DNA from: an uncultured Magnetospirillum sp.
Lineage (GTDB): Bacteria > Pseudomonadota > Alphaproteobacteria > Rhodospirillales > Magnetospirillaceae
Reading direction: 5' to 3'
Assembly (NCBI RefSeq): GCF_903853455.1
Contig: NZ_CAINTR010000051.1
Span: forward strand, 1 to 54,028
Length of the DNA stretch: 54,028 bases
In this document: piece by piece, positions 1 through 8,019 of the stretch
How the letters are laid out: the number at the start of each line of letters is the position of its first letter
How positions within the stretch are numbered: position 1 is the stretch's first letter
Translations under genes and position numbers: made by a program
Notes under the pieces: generated by a model
The model's input: only the letters and a program-made list of their open reading frames with translations
What the model was told of the DNA's origin: nothing
Databases searched by the model: none

Positions 1-133
1 ACAATTACCGTAATTGTCGCTGCACTTCCTTATTGCTGAGCAATGCTTGCTTGTGATAGCGGTATAGGTGCTACTCGACGGTGTCTCATACCGGTCATCC
101 TAATTGTCGCTGACCGGCCACCGTAATTGTCGC
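1..133. repeat. Tandem 23-bp repeats, probable transposase-binding sites
   Basis: TAATTGTCGC occurs at 11-20, 101-110 and 124-133. The last two are the ends of adjacent 23-bp units (88-110 and 111-133) that agree at 18 of 23 positions. At the window edge ACAATTA-CCG-TAATTGT (1-17) is a short palindrome. Such 20-23-bp tandem units are typical of the ends of elements with Mu/Tn7/IS21-type transposases. The units point the same way as those at 3929-3988, so they do not look like the opposite end of the same Tn7-like element. They may be the end of another insertion sequence continuing left of the window. Confidence 0.5.
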
Positions 134-606
134 GCGCCACCATAGAGGGCCTTCTCCCAACGTGAGCAAAGCTTGACATCTTGCTCAAGCAGTCGGCGGT
201 GTTTGACGAAGAATTCCTCGTCGTCCTCGGTGAAGTCGGAGCGACGCTCTCGCGACTTCAAATCCTCCAAGAGCTTACGGCCCTCGGCGTCAAGCGAATT
301 TTCCTGGTCGCAGTCATGATCGAAGAAGCGCACCGTCGCATTGGCCAATCCAAGCTGCTTCTCCTTGGGCTTGTCGAAGGCAAGGCAGACCCCGTCTGCC
401 TCCCATTCGAACTGGGCCAGGGCGGACGCCGCTTCCTGGTCACTCGCAGGGGCGGCGGCGAAGGCGTCGAGCGCCAGGCGCGCGGTTTCGGCGATCTCCG
501 CCGCGTTGGCCTCAATGCGCTCGTTCAACTCCTCCGGATCCAGCGGCTGGCCGTTCTGGCGCAGCTTCTTGAGCAACGGCGCGCGTTGCATGAAGAGCTT
601 GGTGAA
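100..606 (-). pseudogene. C-terminal fragment of an unrecognised protein
   Basis: An open frame reads leftward with an acidic, helical composition rich in E, K, D and A. The first in-frame ATG is at 591, but the frame is open further upstream to the junction with the tnsC fragment, so the true N-terminus appears lost. The last dozen residues are encoded by the repeats at 88-133, which suggests the original C-terminus was also replaced when an element inserted there. I do not recognise the family: no nucleotide-binding or catalytic motif is visible. It is most likely a broken cargo gene of the Tn7-like element or part of an older neighbour. Confidence 0.4.
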
Positions 607-860
607 CCCTGCCGGATCAGGACGGACAGGACCGTTTCCAGTCGTAGATGTTGATCCAGAGGCAGGAAATAATTGTTCAGGCGTTGAATGCAGTGGACCC
701 GCATTTCGTCGGGGAAGCTGCGCTCCCGTTCATGAAATGCCGGCGGCGCATTGAGCGCCTTTACCGCCGCAGCCATGGACAGAATGGGCGGCAGATTGGC
801 GATGAATGGGTTGCCGCTGTATTCGGGCAGTTGGAATTCCTGGGGCTCATTTGTCGTCAT
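607..860 (-). pseudogene. tnsC: Truncated tnsC (Tn7-like AAA+ regulator), N-terminus only
   Basis: The ATG at 860 overlaps the end of tnsB by 14 bp, as expected for a tnsABC operon. About 85 residues (MTTNEPQEFQLPEY... to ...LIRQG) resemble the N-terminus of TnsC/TniB-type transposition ATPases. TnsC normally runs to several hundred residues with Walker A and B motifs. Here the frame runs out of TnsC-like sequence near 607 and stops at 525 after about 26 unrelated codons, before any Walker A motif. The loss of the ATPase core should make the element unable to transpose on its own. The junction position is approximate. Confidence 0.7.
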
Positions 861-2997
861 CGCCGTCCTCCCCCAGGCTGCGCAGGATCTCGGTGATGTC
901 GGGCTCGCTGGTGTCGTCGGTCCGGTTGCCTGGGAACGGCAGCACTCTGGCCGATTGCTGTTCCGGCTTGGCGAAGCGGAAGGCTTCCTCCGGTCGATTT
1001 GCCGCCTTTTCCTCCGCCCGATTCTTGCGAACACCCTTGGTGCGCTGGCTGTCGCTCTCGGTGTTGAAGGCCCGCGCCGCCTCGGTCTTCTTCTCCGCTC
1101 GGGCGATGGCGCCCTTGATGGCCTCGTTCAGATTGATGCGGCCTTCCAACTGGTCGGGGGACCGGGCGGCAATCTGGCGTCGCCCCTCTGCGCGCAATTG
1201 TTCGATTTCCCAAAGGGACTTACCGCGGTAATCGGCGCTGGCATCGGTCAAAGAGCAGGAAACGTACTGCGTCCCGATGGCATCCTCGTGAACATAGATG
1301 TCGTCCATCAAACGGGGATCGTAGGAAACCCGAATCTTCCACTTTCCCTTCTGTCTGGCACGTTCGAACCAGTGCTCCTCCAACGCCTTCGAGCAGCTAT
1401 AAAAACAGCCCCAGAAGCGAATTCCTTGGGCGGTCACCGTGGCGTCCTCACTTGGAAGCAGCGACATCCGTACGCGGTCCGGCGGATACGAGCGCAACAA
1501 CCCGCTGCGCCGTGTGATTCCCCAATGCCACATCTCGCTGGGAACCGGCGGCACTTCGTCGGCGACCATCTCGGGAGGACGCGGGTAATCCTTCAAGACG
1601 TGGTGATTGTTGTAATAGAGGACGCAACGCAGGAAGATTTCGGTGAAGTCGTCAAGATCGAGGCTGCCGTCCAGCCGATAGTCCGGCCCGCCCCGTTCCT
1701 GGAAGTCTGGAGCGACATAGCCCGGCACATACGGCTTCAGGGCGGCCGGAATCATATGGAATCGCTGTTCCACGATACCCTTCCAATCTGGCCGGTACGG
1801 TGCTGCAACTTCTCCTCCGACCCACAGGGACTTGACCAGACCTTCCGGGTTTCGGCTGGCCATCTCGCCACGGTCACCAAGGAGCTTGTCCGGCAATGCT
1901 GCACAGGGCCAGTCGCCGTCCTCGATCATGATGTCGAAGCGCCGGCAGTACTCGGCCTTGGGGGAAGTGGCGTTGGCCAGCGCCATCATCGCACCTACCC
2001 AGGACGGGCCTTCCAGCCCGATATAAACGCCTGTGATCATGCGGCTGAACACATCGACGACAATGTACACCACCGGCCGTCCGATGATCTTGTTGCGGTC
2101 GAGGCGGGACACCAGATAGACGTCGCCGATGGTGGCATCAATCTGATAGCGGAAGCCAGGCCCGATGGTCTCGGCGGTCGAGGAACCGATGATCGCCCGC
2201 ATGTCCTTGTCGTAGACCCTGGGTGTGCGGCGCAGGCGGTCGATCATGAAGACGTCGTTGTCTTTTTCGTACCAGTACCGGAATTGCCGGACGCTCGGAT
2301 AAGGCATGCGGGTAACCAGTTCCGTCGCTCCTGTCCGCTCGTTGACCACCCGATCCGAGAAATGATCGGCGATTACCTCGTTGTAGCAAGAGCGCAGATC
2401 CAGAGACCGCTTGCGGGCGAAGCGGCGGGTTATAGCCGCACGGAAAATTTCCCTGATTCCCGGCGTTATCACTGAGTTGTAGGCGCCATCTGCTGCCCGC
2501 TTGCGGCGCTTTTCCTCGGAGACCCGTCGGCTCTGTTTTGGCGACCCACAGCGCGCGAAATCGGGCAGCAAGGCATTCGGGACCATGCCGCGCTGCCAGT
2601 AACGGCGCAGTAGGCGATAGATAGTCTGCTTGGTCGCCTTGCCTGCGCTGACCAAGTCTTTCACGGCCTTGCCACGAACGCTGGGTTTGAAGATTTCGGG
2701 ACTGTTCAGGGCCATGGGTGCAATTAAGTCCCAGGCCTCATCCCGCTTCACCCGATAATGGCCCGGAAGATGGGTGTCCACCAACGGCGCCAGCCAGCGG
2801 TCCGTTTCGCTTACACGCGCACTGCCGTCTTCGATCAGGATGGCAAGTTCGCCAGAGGCTCGGAAGACCGGAAAGGCAGTGTCAGATTGGACATCGATGA
2901 CCTGATAGCCGCGCCCCAGGGGATCGACCCAAAGAATGCGAAGGACCACGCCTTCTGCGGGGATTTCCACCAGCTGATTGGTGAGAAGATCGGTCAC
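847..2997 (-). CDS. tnsB: Tn7-like transposase subunit TnsB (DDE integrase)
   Basis: The 716-residue protein carries a retroviral-integrase-type catalytic core. A D-D-E triad is visible at about D287 (YQIDATIG), D375 (LLGDRGEM) and E410 (WKGIVEQRF). The N-terminal part holds helix-turn-helix-like DNA-binding segments. The C-terminal tail is charged and acidic and would be expected to contact TnsC. TnsB binds the end repeats and performs 3'-end strand transfer, with TnsA cutting the 5' ends. The GTG start at 2997 overlaps the tnsA stop by 4 bp (GTGA), indicating translational coupling. The gene appears full length although its partner tnsC is broken. Confidence 0.9.
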   Translation of the reverse strand: MTDLLTNQLVEIPAEGVVLRILWVDPLGRGYQVIDVQSDTAFPVFRASGELAILIEDGSARVSETDRWLAPLVDTHLPGHYRVKRDEAWDLIAPMALNSPEIFKPSVRGKAVKDLVSAGKATKQTIYRLLRRYWQRGMVPNALLPDFARCGSPKQSRRVSEEKRRKRAADGAYNSVITPGIREIFRAAITRRFARKRSLDLRSCYNEVIADHFSDRVVNERTGATELVTRMPYPSVRQFRYWYEKDNDVFMIDRLRRTPRVYDKDMRAIIGSSTAETIGPGFRYQIDATIGDVYLVSRLDRNKIIGRPVVYIVVDVFSRMITGVYIGLEGPSWVGAMMALANATSPKAEYCRRFDIMIEDGDWPCAALPDKLLGDRGEMASRNPEGLVKSLWVGGEVAAPYRPDWKGIVEQRFHMIPAALKPYVPGYVAPDFQERGGPDYRLDGSLDLDDFTEIFLRCVLYYNNHHVLKDYPRPPEMVADEVPPVPSEMWHWGITRRSGLLRSYPPDRVRMSLLPSEDATVTAQGIRFWGCFYSCSKALEEHWFERARQKGKWKIRVSYDPRLMDDIYVHEDAIGTQYVSCSLTDASADYRGKSLWEIEQLRAEGRRQIAARSPDQLEGRINLNEAIKGAIARAEKKTEAARAFNTESDSQRTKGVRKNRAEEKAANRPEEAFRFAKPEQQSARVLPFPGNRTDDTSEPDITEILRSLGEDGDDDK

Positions 2998-3833
2998 CCC
3001 AGCCTCCCCACCTTTTGAACCGGTGCCGCCACATGAAAGCGGCTTACCGGGGCGGAATCGTCCAGCGGTAGGGTCATATCGCAGAGCAACCGCTTGCAGG
3101 CGATCAGGTGCCGCACGAGCAGCAGGGCCGTGCCCGTCTGCATGGCGAAACGCAAATCCAACCCCTGGCAGGCCTGCCGTAGCGAGGCGTCCTGCCAGAA
3201 TGGCCAGTCCATAAGCATCAGTTCCGCTTTTTCGGCCAAGTACCCCGGATAGGGCTGATTGAAGTCCTCGATATCACGGTAGGAATGAACCCAGGAAATG
3301 TTTCGAACCAGGGGCTTGGAGATTTCTCCTTCCGTCACGATCCCCCAGGGCACCCCTTTACCCAGCCAATAAAGTCGCTCGATCTCCAGCTTTTCGGCAG
3401 TTCGCACATTGGCCAGGGCTTTCGACGGCTTCACCGCATAGGCGACCTGCCGCGCAGAACCATCGATAGAGACGTCCACCAGGAAGTCCGTGGTCATGAC
3501 CAACGGCACGCGGGTATGGCGATCTACGGGGTAACCCACCGCCAGCTGCCTCGCGATCTCCTGCGTCTCGTCACGGTCCAACGGGAATTGCTCACGGATG
3601 TCGCTTACCGCGTCATGCCAGTCCAGCACGTAGAACAGCGCGACTTCGATGTCCGATAGAAAGTGATGAACGCGCCCGGTCTTGGCCCCGCGCAAGCGAT
3701 GGGAACGCCCCTGCGAAGGGACATCCCCAATTTCCAGCCATGGCAAGTAATCAAAGCCAATGCCTGTCCCGCGCCCCTCCTTGCGGTAGCGGGCGATCAA
3801 CGCTTCATCCACGGAATACTTCCGCCGCGCCAT
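2994..3833 (-). CDS. tnsA: Tn7-like transposase endonuclease subunit TnsA
   Basis: The protein has about 279 residues from the ATG at 3833, which has a GAGGG ribosome-binding site seven bases upstream. An in-frame start at 3866 is possible but lacks a clear site. TnsA is a restriction-enzyme-like nuclease. With the 3833 start the candidate active-site residues are E63 (SDIEVAL), D116 (TTDFLVDV) and K135 (YAVKPSKA), very close to E63/D114/K132 of Tn7 TnsA. It is the first gene inside the right end, transcribed away from glmS, exactly as in Tn7. Its promoter should lie within the TnsB-site array at 3929-3988, as in Tn7, where TnsB represses it. Confidence 0.88.
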   Translation of the reverse strand: MARRKYSVDEALIARYRKEGRGTGIGFDYLPWLEIGDVPSQGRSHRLRGAKTGRVHHFLSDIEVALFYVLDWHDAVSDIREQFPLDRDETQEIARQLAVGYPVDRHTRVPLVMTTDFLVDVSIDGSARQVAYAVKPSKALANVRTAEKLEIERLYWLGKGVPWGIVTEGEISKPLVRNISWVHSYRDIEDFNQPYPGYLAEKAELMLMDWPFWQDASLRQACQGLDLRFAMQTGTALLLVRHLIACKRLLCDMTLPLDDSAPVSRFHVAAPVQKVGRLG

Positions 3834-3928
3834 CGGGACACCCTCGGCCGATCGGCCCATCCGCACAAGGATAGGCGTCTCAACTGAAAGTGCAAGGGGT
3901 GCCCCCAGATCTCTCTGTCAGGCGCCTT

Positions 3929-3988
3929 GGTATGAATGATTAACGTCGAGTATGATACATTAACGTCGAGTATGATTGTTTAGCGTCG
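3929..3988. repeat. Three tandem 20-bp repeats at the Tn7-like right end (TnsB sites)
   Basis: The units 3929-3948, 3949-3968 and 3969-3988 each end in TTAACGTCG or TTAGCGTCG and share a TATGAT core. The last two begin AGTATGAT. The array starts seven bases inside the predicted element terminus and stands between that terminus and tnsA. Closely packed 20-22-bp sites are the hallmark of the Tn7 right end, where TnsB binds. The array probably also covers the tnsA promoter. Confidence 0.8.
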
Positions 3989-4022
3989 CCGCACAATTCC
4001 GTTGTCATGAACCGTTACTTAA
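3989..4022. other. Predicted Tn7-like element terminus and attTn7 target site
   Basis: Reading toward glmS the element appears to finish with ...CCGCACA at 3995, a canonical ACA end (TGT on the other strand). The next five bases, ATTCC at 3996-4000, would be the target duplication. Their centre, 3998, is 25 bp past the last base of the glmS stop codon (4023), the position used by Tn7. The partner copy of ATTCC lies outside the window or has been deleted, so the duplication itself cannot be confirmed here. Confidence 0.7.
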
Positions 4023-5846
4023 CTATTCGACGGTGACGCTTTTCGCCAGATTTCGGGGCTGATCCACGTCGGTTCCCTTGGCGACGGCGACGTGATAGGC
4101 CAGCAACTGGACCGGAATGGCGTAGAGGATGGGGGCGACGAAGGAATCGGCTTCCGGCAGTTCGATGGTGGCGGCGACCTTGACCGACAGCCGGGCGATG
4201 CCGGCCTTGTCGGACAGGAAGATCACCCGGCCGCCGCGGGCTACCACTTCCTGGACGTTGGAGGCGGTCTTGTCGTACAGCTCGTCGCTGGGGCAGACCA
4301 CGATCACCGGCACCGAATCGTCGATCAGGGCGATGGGGCCATGCTTCAGCTCGCCGGCGGCATAGGCCTCGGCGTGGATATAGCTGATCTCCTTCAGCTT
4401 CAGGGCGCCTTCGAGGGCGATGGGATAGCTGGTGCCGCGGCCGAGATACAGAACGTCGCGGGCCTCGGCCACGCTGGGGGCGATGGCGTGGATGGCGTCT
4501 TCGTTGCGCAGCACCTCGGCGACGCGGGCGGGAACCTCGGCCATGGCCTGGCAGAGGCGGGCCTCGGTCTCGGCGTCGATGGCCTTGCGGGCACGGCCGA
4601 GCGCGATGGCCAGGCAGGCCAGCACGGTCAGCTGGGTCGTGAAGGCCTTGGTGGAGGCGACGCCGATCTCGGGACCGGCCAGGGTTGACAGCACCACCTC
4701 GGATTCGCGGGCGATGGTGCTTTCCGGCACGTTGACCAGCGACAGGATGCGCTGGCCGTGGTCGCGGCAATAGCGCAGTGCCGCCAGGGTGTCGGCGGTC
4801 TCGCCCGACTGGGAGATGAAGATGGCCAACCCGCCGGGAGAAAGCGCCGGCGAGCGGTAGCGGAACTCCGAGGCGATGTCCACCTCGACGCTGACGCGCG
4901 CCAGCTTCTCGATCCAGTAGCGCGCCACCATGCCGGCGTAATACGAGGTGCCGCAGGCGATAATGGTGACGTGGCTGATGTCGCCCAGCTCGAACGGCAG
5001 ATGCTGGAGCGTGATGGTCCGGGTCGCCGGGTTCAGCATGGTGTTCAACGTGCCGCCGATCACTTCCGGCTGCTCGAAGATTTCCTTGTGCATGAAGTGG
5101 CGATGCTGGCCCTTGCCCATCAGGGCGCCGGAGAACTGGGTCTGGGTCACCGCGCGGGTGACGGTGGCACCGGTGGCGTCGCGGATGACGACGCTGTCGG
5201 CGGTCAGCACCGCCCAGTCGCCGTCGGAGAGATAGCTGATCTTCTGGGTCAGCGGCGCCAGCGCCATGGCGTCGGAGCCCAGATACATCTCGCCGTCGCC
5301 ATAGCCCAGCGCCAGGGGCGAGCCCCGGCGGGCGGCGATCATGATGTCGGGGCGGCCGGCGAAGATGATGCCCAGCGCGAAGGCGCCCTGGAGCCGGTTC
5401 AGCGCTGTGCCGGTGGCCTCGACCGGGTCGATGCCCTGGCCCAGATACCAGTCGATCAGTTGCGCCACCGCCTCGGTGTCGGTGTCGCTTTCGAAATGCT
5501 GGCCGGCGGCGGTCAGTTCCGCCTTCAGCTCCTGGAAGTTCTCGATAATGCCGTTATGGACCACCGCGACGCGGGCGGTGGCGTGCGGATGGGCATTGCG
5601 CTCGTTGGGCACGCCGTGGGTCGCCCAGCGGGTATGGCCGATGCCGATGCGGCCGCTGACGGGATGCGCCTCCAGCAGCTTGGCCAGGTTGTTGAGCTTG
5701 CCTTCGGCGCGGCGGCGCTCGATGCGGCCATCCACCAGGGTGGCGATGCCGGCGCTGTCATAGCCGCGATATTCCAGCCGTCGCAGGCTGTCAACCAACA
5801 GCGATGCCACGTCCTGTTTGCCGATGATGCCGACGATGCCGCACAT
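4023..5846 (-). CDS. glmS: Glutamine--fructose-6-phosphate aminotransferase (isomerizing)
   Basis: The 607-residue enzyme makes glucosamine-6-phosphate from fructose-6-phosphate and glutamine, the first step toward UDP-GlcNAc for peptidoglycan and lipopolysaccharide. The N-terminal glutaminase (class II amidotransferase) domain begins MCGIVGIIG, with Cys2 as nucleophile. Two SIS sugar-isomerase domains follow (IFISQSGETADT; LGRGTSYPIALEGALKLKE), and the C-terminus ends in the typical PRNLAKSVTVE, which is the region recognised by TnsD in attTn7 sites. The gene starts six bases after the glmU stop, forming a glmU-glmS operon. Length matches the family. Confidence 0.97.
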   Translation of the reverse strand: MCGIVGIIGKQDVASLLVDSLRRLEYRGYDSAGIATLVDGRIERRRAEGKLNNLAKLLEAHPVSGRIGIGHTRWATHGVPNERNAHPHATARVAVVHNGIIENFQELKAELTAAGQHFESDTDTEAVAQLIDWYLGQGIDPVEATGTALNRLQGAFALGIIFAGRPDIMIAARRGSPLALGYGDGEMYLGSDAMALAPLTQKISYLSDGDWAVLTADSVVIRDATGATVTRAVTQTQFSGALMGKGQHRHFMHKEIFEQPEVIGGTLNTMLNPATRTITLQHLPFELGDISHVTIIACGTSYYAGMVARYWIEKLARVSVEVDIASEFRYRSPALSPGGLAIFISQSGETADTLAALRYCRDHGQRILSLVNVPESTIARESEVVLSTLAGPEIGVASTKAFTTQLTVLACLAIALGRARKAIDAETEARLCQAMAEVPARVAEVLRNEDAIHAIAPSVAEARDVLYLGRGTSYPIALEGALKLKEISYIHAEAYAAGELKHGPIALIDDSVPVIVVCPSDELYDKTASNVQEVVARGGRVIFLSDKAGIARLSVKVAATIELPEADSFVAPILYAIPVQLLAYHVAVAKGTDVDQPRNLAKSVTVE

Positions 5847-5852
5847 ATGCGC

Positions 5853-7193
5853 TCAGCCTTCCGTTTTGTGATGCTGGGCCCGGAAACGGTCGGCCCAGCC
5901 CTTCAATTCCATCTGCGAGCCCCGGGCCACCGCCAGCGAGCCGGGACTGACCTCCTTGGTGATGACCGAGCCGGCGCCGATCACCGCACCGTCGCCGATG
6001 GTCACCGGCGCCACCAGGGCGGTGTTGGAGCCGATGAAGGCGCCTTTGCCGATATCGGTGAACGACTTGTTGAAGCCGTCGTAATTACAGGTGATGGTTC
6101 CGGCCCCCACATTGGCGCCGGCGCCGACGCGGGCATCGCCCACATAGGCCAGATGATTGATCTTGGCGCCGGTCTCGACCACCGCTTTCTTGACCTCGAC
6201 GAAGTTGCCGATATGGGCGGCCTCGCCGATCTCGGCGCCGGGACGCAGCCGGGCGAAGGGGCCGAGGATGGCGCCGTCTTCCACGGTGCAGCCCTCGAAA
6301 TGGCAGAAGCCCTTGATTTCCACATTGTCGCCGATGGTCACGCCGGGGCCGAACACCACATGCGGCCAGACGGTGACGTCCTGGCCGAGCTTAGTATCCC
6401 ACGAGAAGCAGACGGTTTCGGGAGCGACCAGGGTGGCGCCGGCCTCCATGGCCCGGTCGCGCAACTGGCGCTGGACCACGTCTTCGGCGACGGCCTGTTC
6501 CAAGCGGGAGTTGACCCCCAGCAATTCCATGGGGGAGCCTTCCACATGGGCGCAACAGGCGCCGTCGGCGCGGGCCAGGGCCACCACGTCGGTCAGGTAG
6601 TACTCGCCCTTGGCGTTCTTGTTGTCGATGCGCTCGATCAGGCTCCACAGCCGCTTGCCGTCGATGGCCAGCACGCCGGAATTGCACAGCGGGATCTTGC
6701 GCTGGTCGTCGGTGGCCTCGCGGTACTCGACAATGGCTTTCAGCCCCTCGGCGCCCACCACCAGACGGCCGTACTGGCCGGGGTCGTCGGGCCTGAAGCC
6801 CAGCACCACCACCGCCGGATCGCGCGGACCGCGGCGTTCGGCCAGCAGGCGCTCCAGGGTGGCCCGGGTGATCAGCGGCGTGTCGCCGTACAGCACCAGC
6901 ACGTCGCCGTCGAAATCGGCCAGCGCCGCGCGGGCTTGGGCGACGGCATGGCCGGTGCCCAGGCGTTCGACCTGCACCACGGTGGGGGTGGGGGCGACGG
7001 AGGCGGTGATCCGCTCCATCTCGGGACCGACCACCACGACGACGTGGTCGGGGTCGAGGCCCGACACCGTATCCATCAGGTGGTGAATCATGGGACGCCC
7101 GGCGATGGGGTGCATGACCTTCGGCAGGGCCGACTTCATGCGGGTGCCCATGCCGGCGGCAAGGAGAATGACGGCAAGCTTGCGAGAGGCCAT
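5853..7193 (-). CDS. glmU: Bifunctional UDP-GlcNAc pyrophosphorylase / GlcN-1-P acetyltransferase
   Basis: The enzyme acetylates glucosamine-1-phosphate and then couples it to UTP, giving UDP-GlcNAc. The N-terminal nucleotidyltransferase motif LAAGMGTRMKSALPKV lies within the first 25 residues. The C-terminal half shows the hexapeptide repeats of a left-handed beta-helix (IGDNVEIKGFCHFEG, AHIGNFVEVKKAVV, GAGTITCNYDG). I prefer the ATG at 7193 (MASRKLAV) because the upstream GTG at 7208 adds only five non-conserved residues. It is the first gene of the glmU-glmS operon and diverges from gph. Confidence 0.95.
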   Translation of the reverse strand: MASRKLAVILLAAGMGTRMKSALPKVMHPIAGRPMIHHLMDTVSGLDPDHVVVVVGPEMERITASVAPTPTVVQVERLGTGHAVAQARAALADFDGDVLVLYGDTPLITRATLERLLAERRGPRDPAVVVLGFRPDDPGQYGRLVVGAEGLKAIVEYREATDDQRKIPLCNSGVLAIDGKRLWSLIERIDNKNAKGEYYLTDVVALARADGACCAHVEGSPMELLGVNSRLEQAVAEDVVQRQLRDRAMEAGATLVAPETVCFSWDTKLGQDVTVWPHVVFGPGVTIGDNVEIKGFCHFEGCTVEDGAILGPFARLRPGAEIGEAAHIGNFVEVKKAVVETGAKINHLAYVGDARVGAGANVGAGTITCNYDGFNKSFTDIGKGAFIGSNTALVAPVTIGDGAVIGAGSVITKEVSPGSLAVARGSQMELKGWADRFRAQHHKTEG

Positions 7194-7288
7194 GTTGGAC
7201 GCCAACACTCAATCTGTTGCGGCTGCGTCGCGAAGGTGACACAAAAGGGCGGTCTCGGCCAAATCAATTAGTGTTTCGGACGGTTTCA

Positions 7289-7954
7289 ATGGGCGAAGAG
7301 TTGCGCGCGGTGCTGTTCGATCTCGACGGCACCCTGATTCACAGCCTTCCCGACCTGGTGGCGGCGGTCAACCGTATGCTGGCCGGCGAGGGCCGGGGAC
7401 CGCTGGAGTCCGAGGCGGTCAAGGCCATGGTCGGCGACGGCGCCGACGCCCTGGTCGAGCGCGCCTTCGCCGCGGCGGGCGGCTTGCCGGGGCCGGATGT
7501 GGCGCCTTTTCTCGACGGATTCCTGGCTGATTACGAGCCGCGTTCGGCCGAGACCACCGTGCCGTGGCCGGGGGTGGTCGAAACCCTGGCCGTACTGAAG
7601 AACCAGGGGCTGGCGCTGGCGGTCTGCACCAACAAGCCCAGCAAGGCCACGGCGGAAGTTCTGGCCTCGCTCGATCTCGGCCGCTTCTTCGACGTGGTGG
7701 TGGGCGCCGACGACGCCCCCGCCCTGAAGCCCGATCCCGCCCATGTTTTGGTGATCCTGGATCGCCTTGGCGTCACCGCCGCCCAGGCGGTGATGGTGGG
7801 CGATTCCCACAACGACGTGCTGGCGGCGCGCCGCGCGGGGGTGCGCAGCGTGGTGCTGTCGTTCGGCTATGCTCACGGGCCGGTGGCGGAGCTGGGGGCC
7901 GACGCGGTCATCGATCATTTCGGCGATCTCCCAGAGGTATTGAGGCGGGTGTGA
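7289..7954 (+). CDS. gph: Phosphoglycolate phosphatase (HAD superfamily)
   Basis: The roughly 221-residue HAD hydrolase carries motif I FDLDGTLIHS near its N-terminus (nucleophile Asp and acid/base Asp), motif II TNKPSKAT, and motifs III/IV LKPDPAHV and MVGDSHNDVLAARRAGV. It dephosphorylates 2-phosphoglycolate from oxygenase side reactions or DNA repair. I chose the ATG at 7289 because HAD proteins start just before motif I; an upstream frame from 7217 adds 24 unconserved residues. It is divergent from glmU. The substrate assignment rests on family resemblance only, and other HAD phosphatases look similar. Confidence 0.8.
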   Translation: MGEELRAVLFDLDGTLIHSLPDLVAAVNRMLAGEGRGPLESEAVKAMVGDGADALVERAFAAAGGLPGPDVAPFLDGFLADYEPRSAETTVPWPGVVETLAVLKNQGLALAVCTNKPSKATAEVLASLDLGRFFDVVVGADDAPALKPDPAHVLVILDRLGVTAAQAVMVGDSHNDVLAARRAGVRSVVLSFGYAHGPVAELGADAVIDHFGDLPEVLRRV

Positions 7955-8019
7955 CTCTTGCGCCACGGCCCGTTCCCCGGCATGCTGGCTGACCGGTGAA
8001 GCACCTTGTGGGAGGGACT

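Noticed and set aside
1-133. Left repeats as a CRISPR array or as the left end of the same Tn7-like element
   Set aside because: There are too few units and no spacers of regular size for CRISPR, and the orientation is the same as the right-end sites rather than inverted.
4758-7271. Long plus-strand frame opposite glmS and glmU
   Set aside because: It spans two unrelated minus-strand genes, which a real gene would not do, and has no domain signatures.
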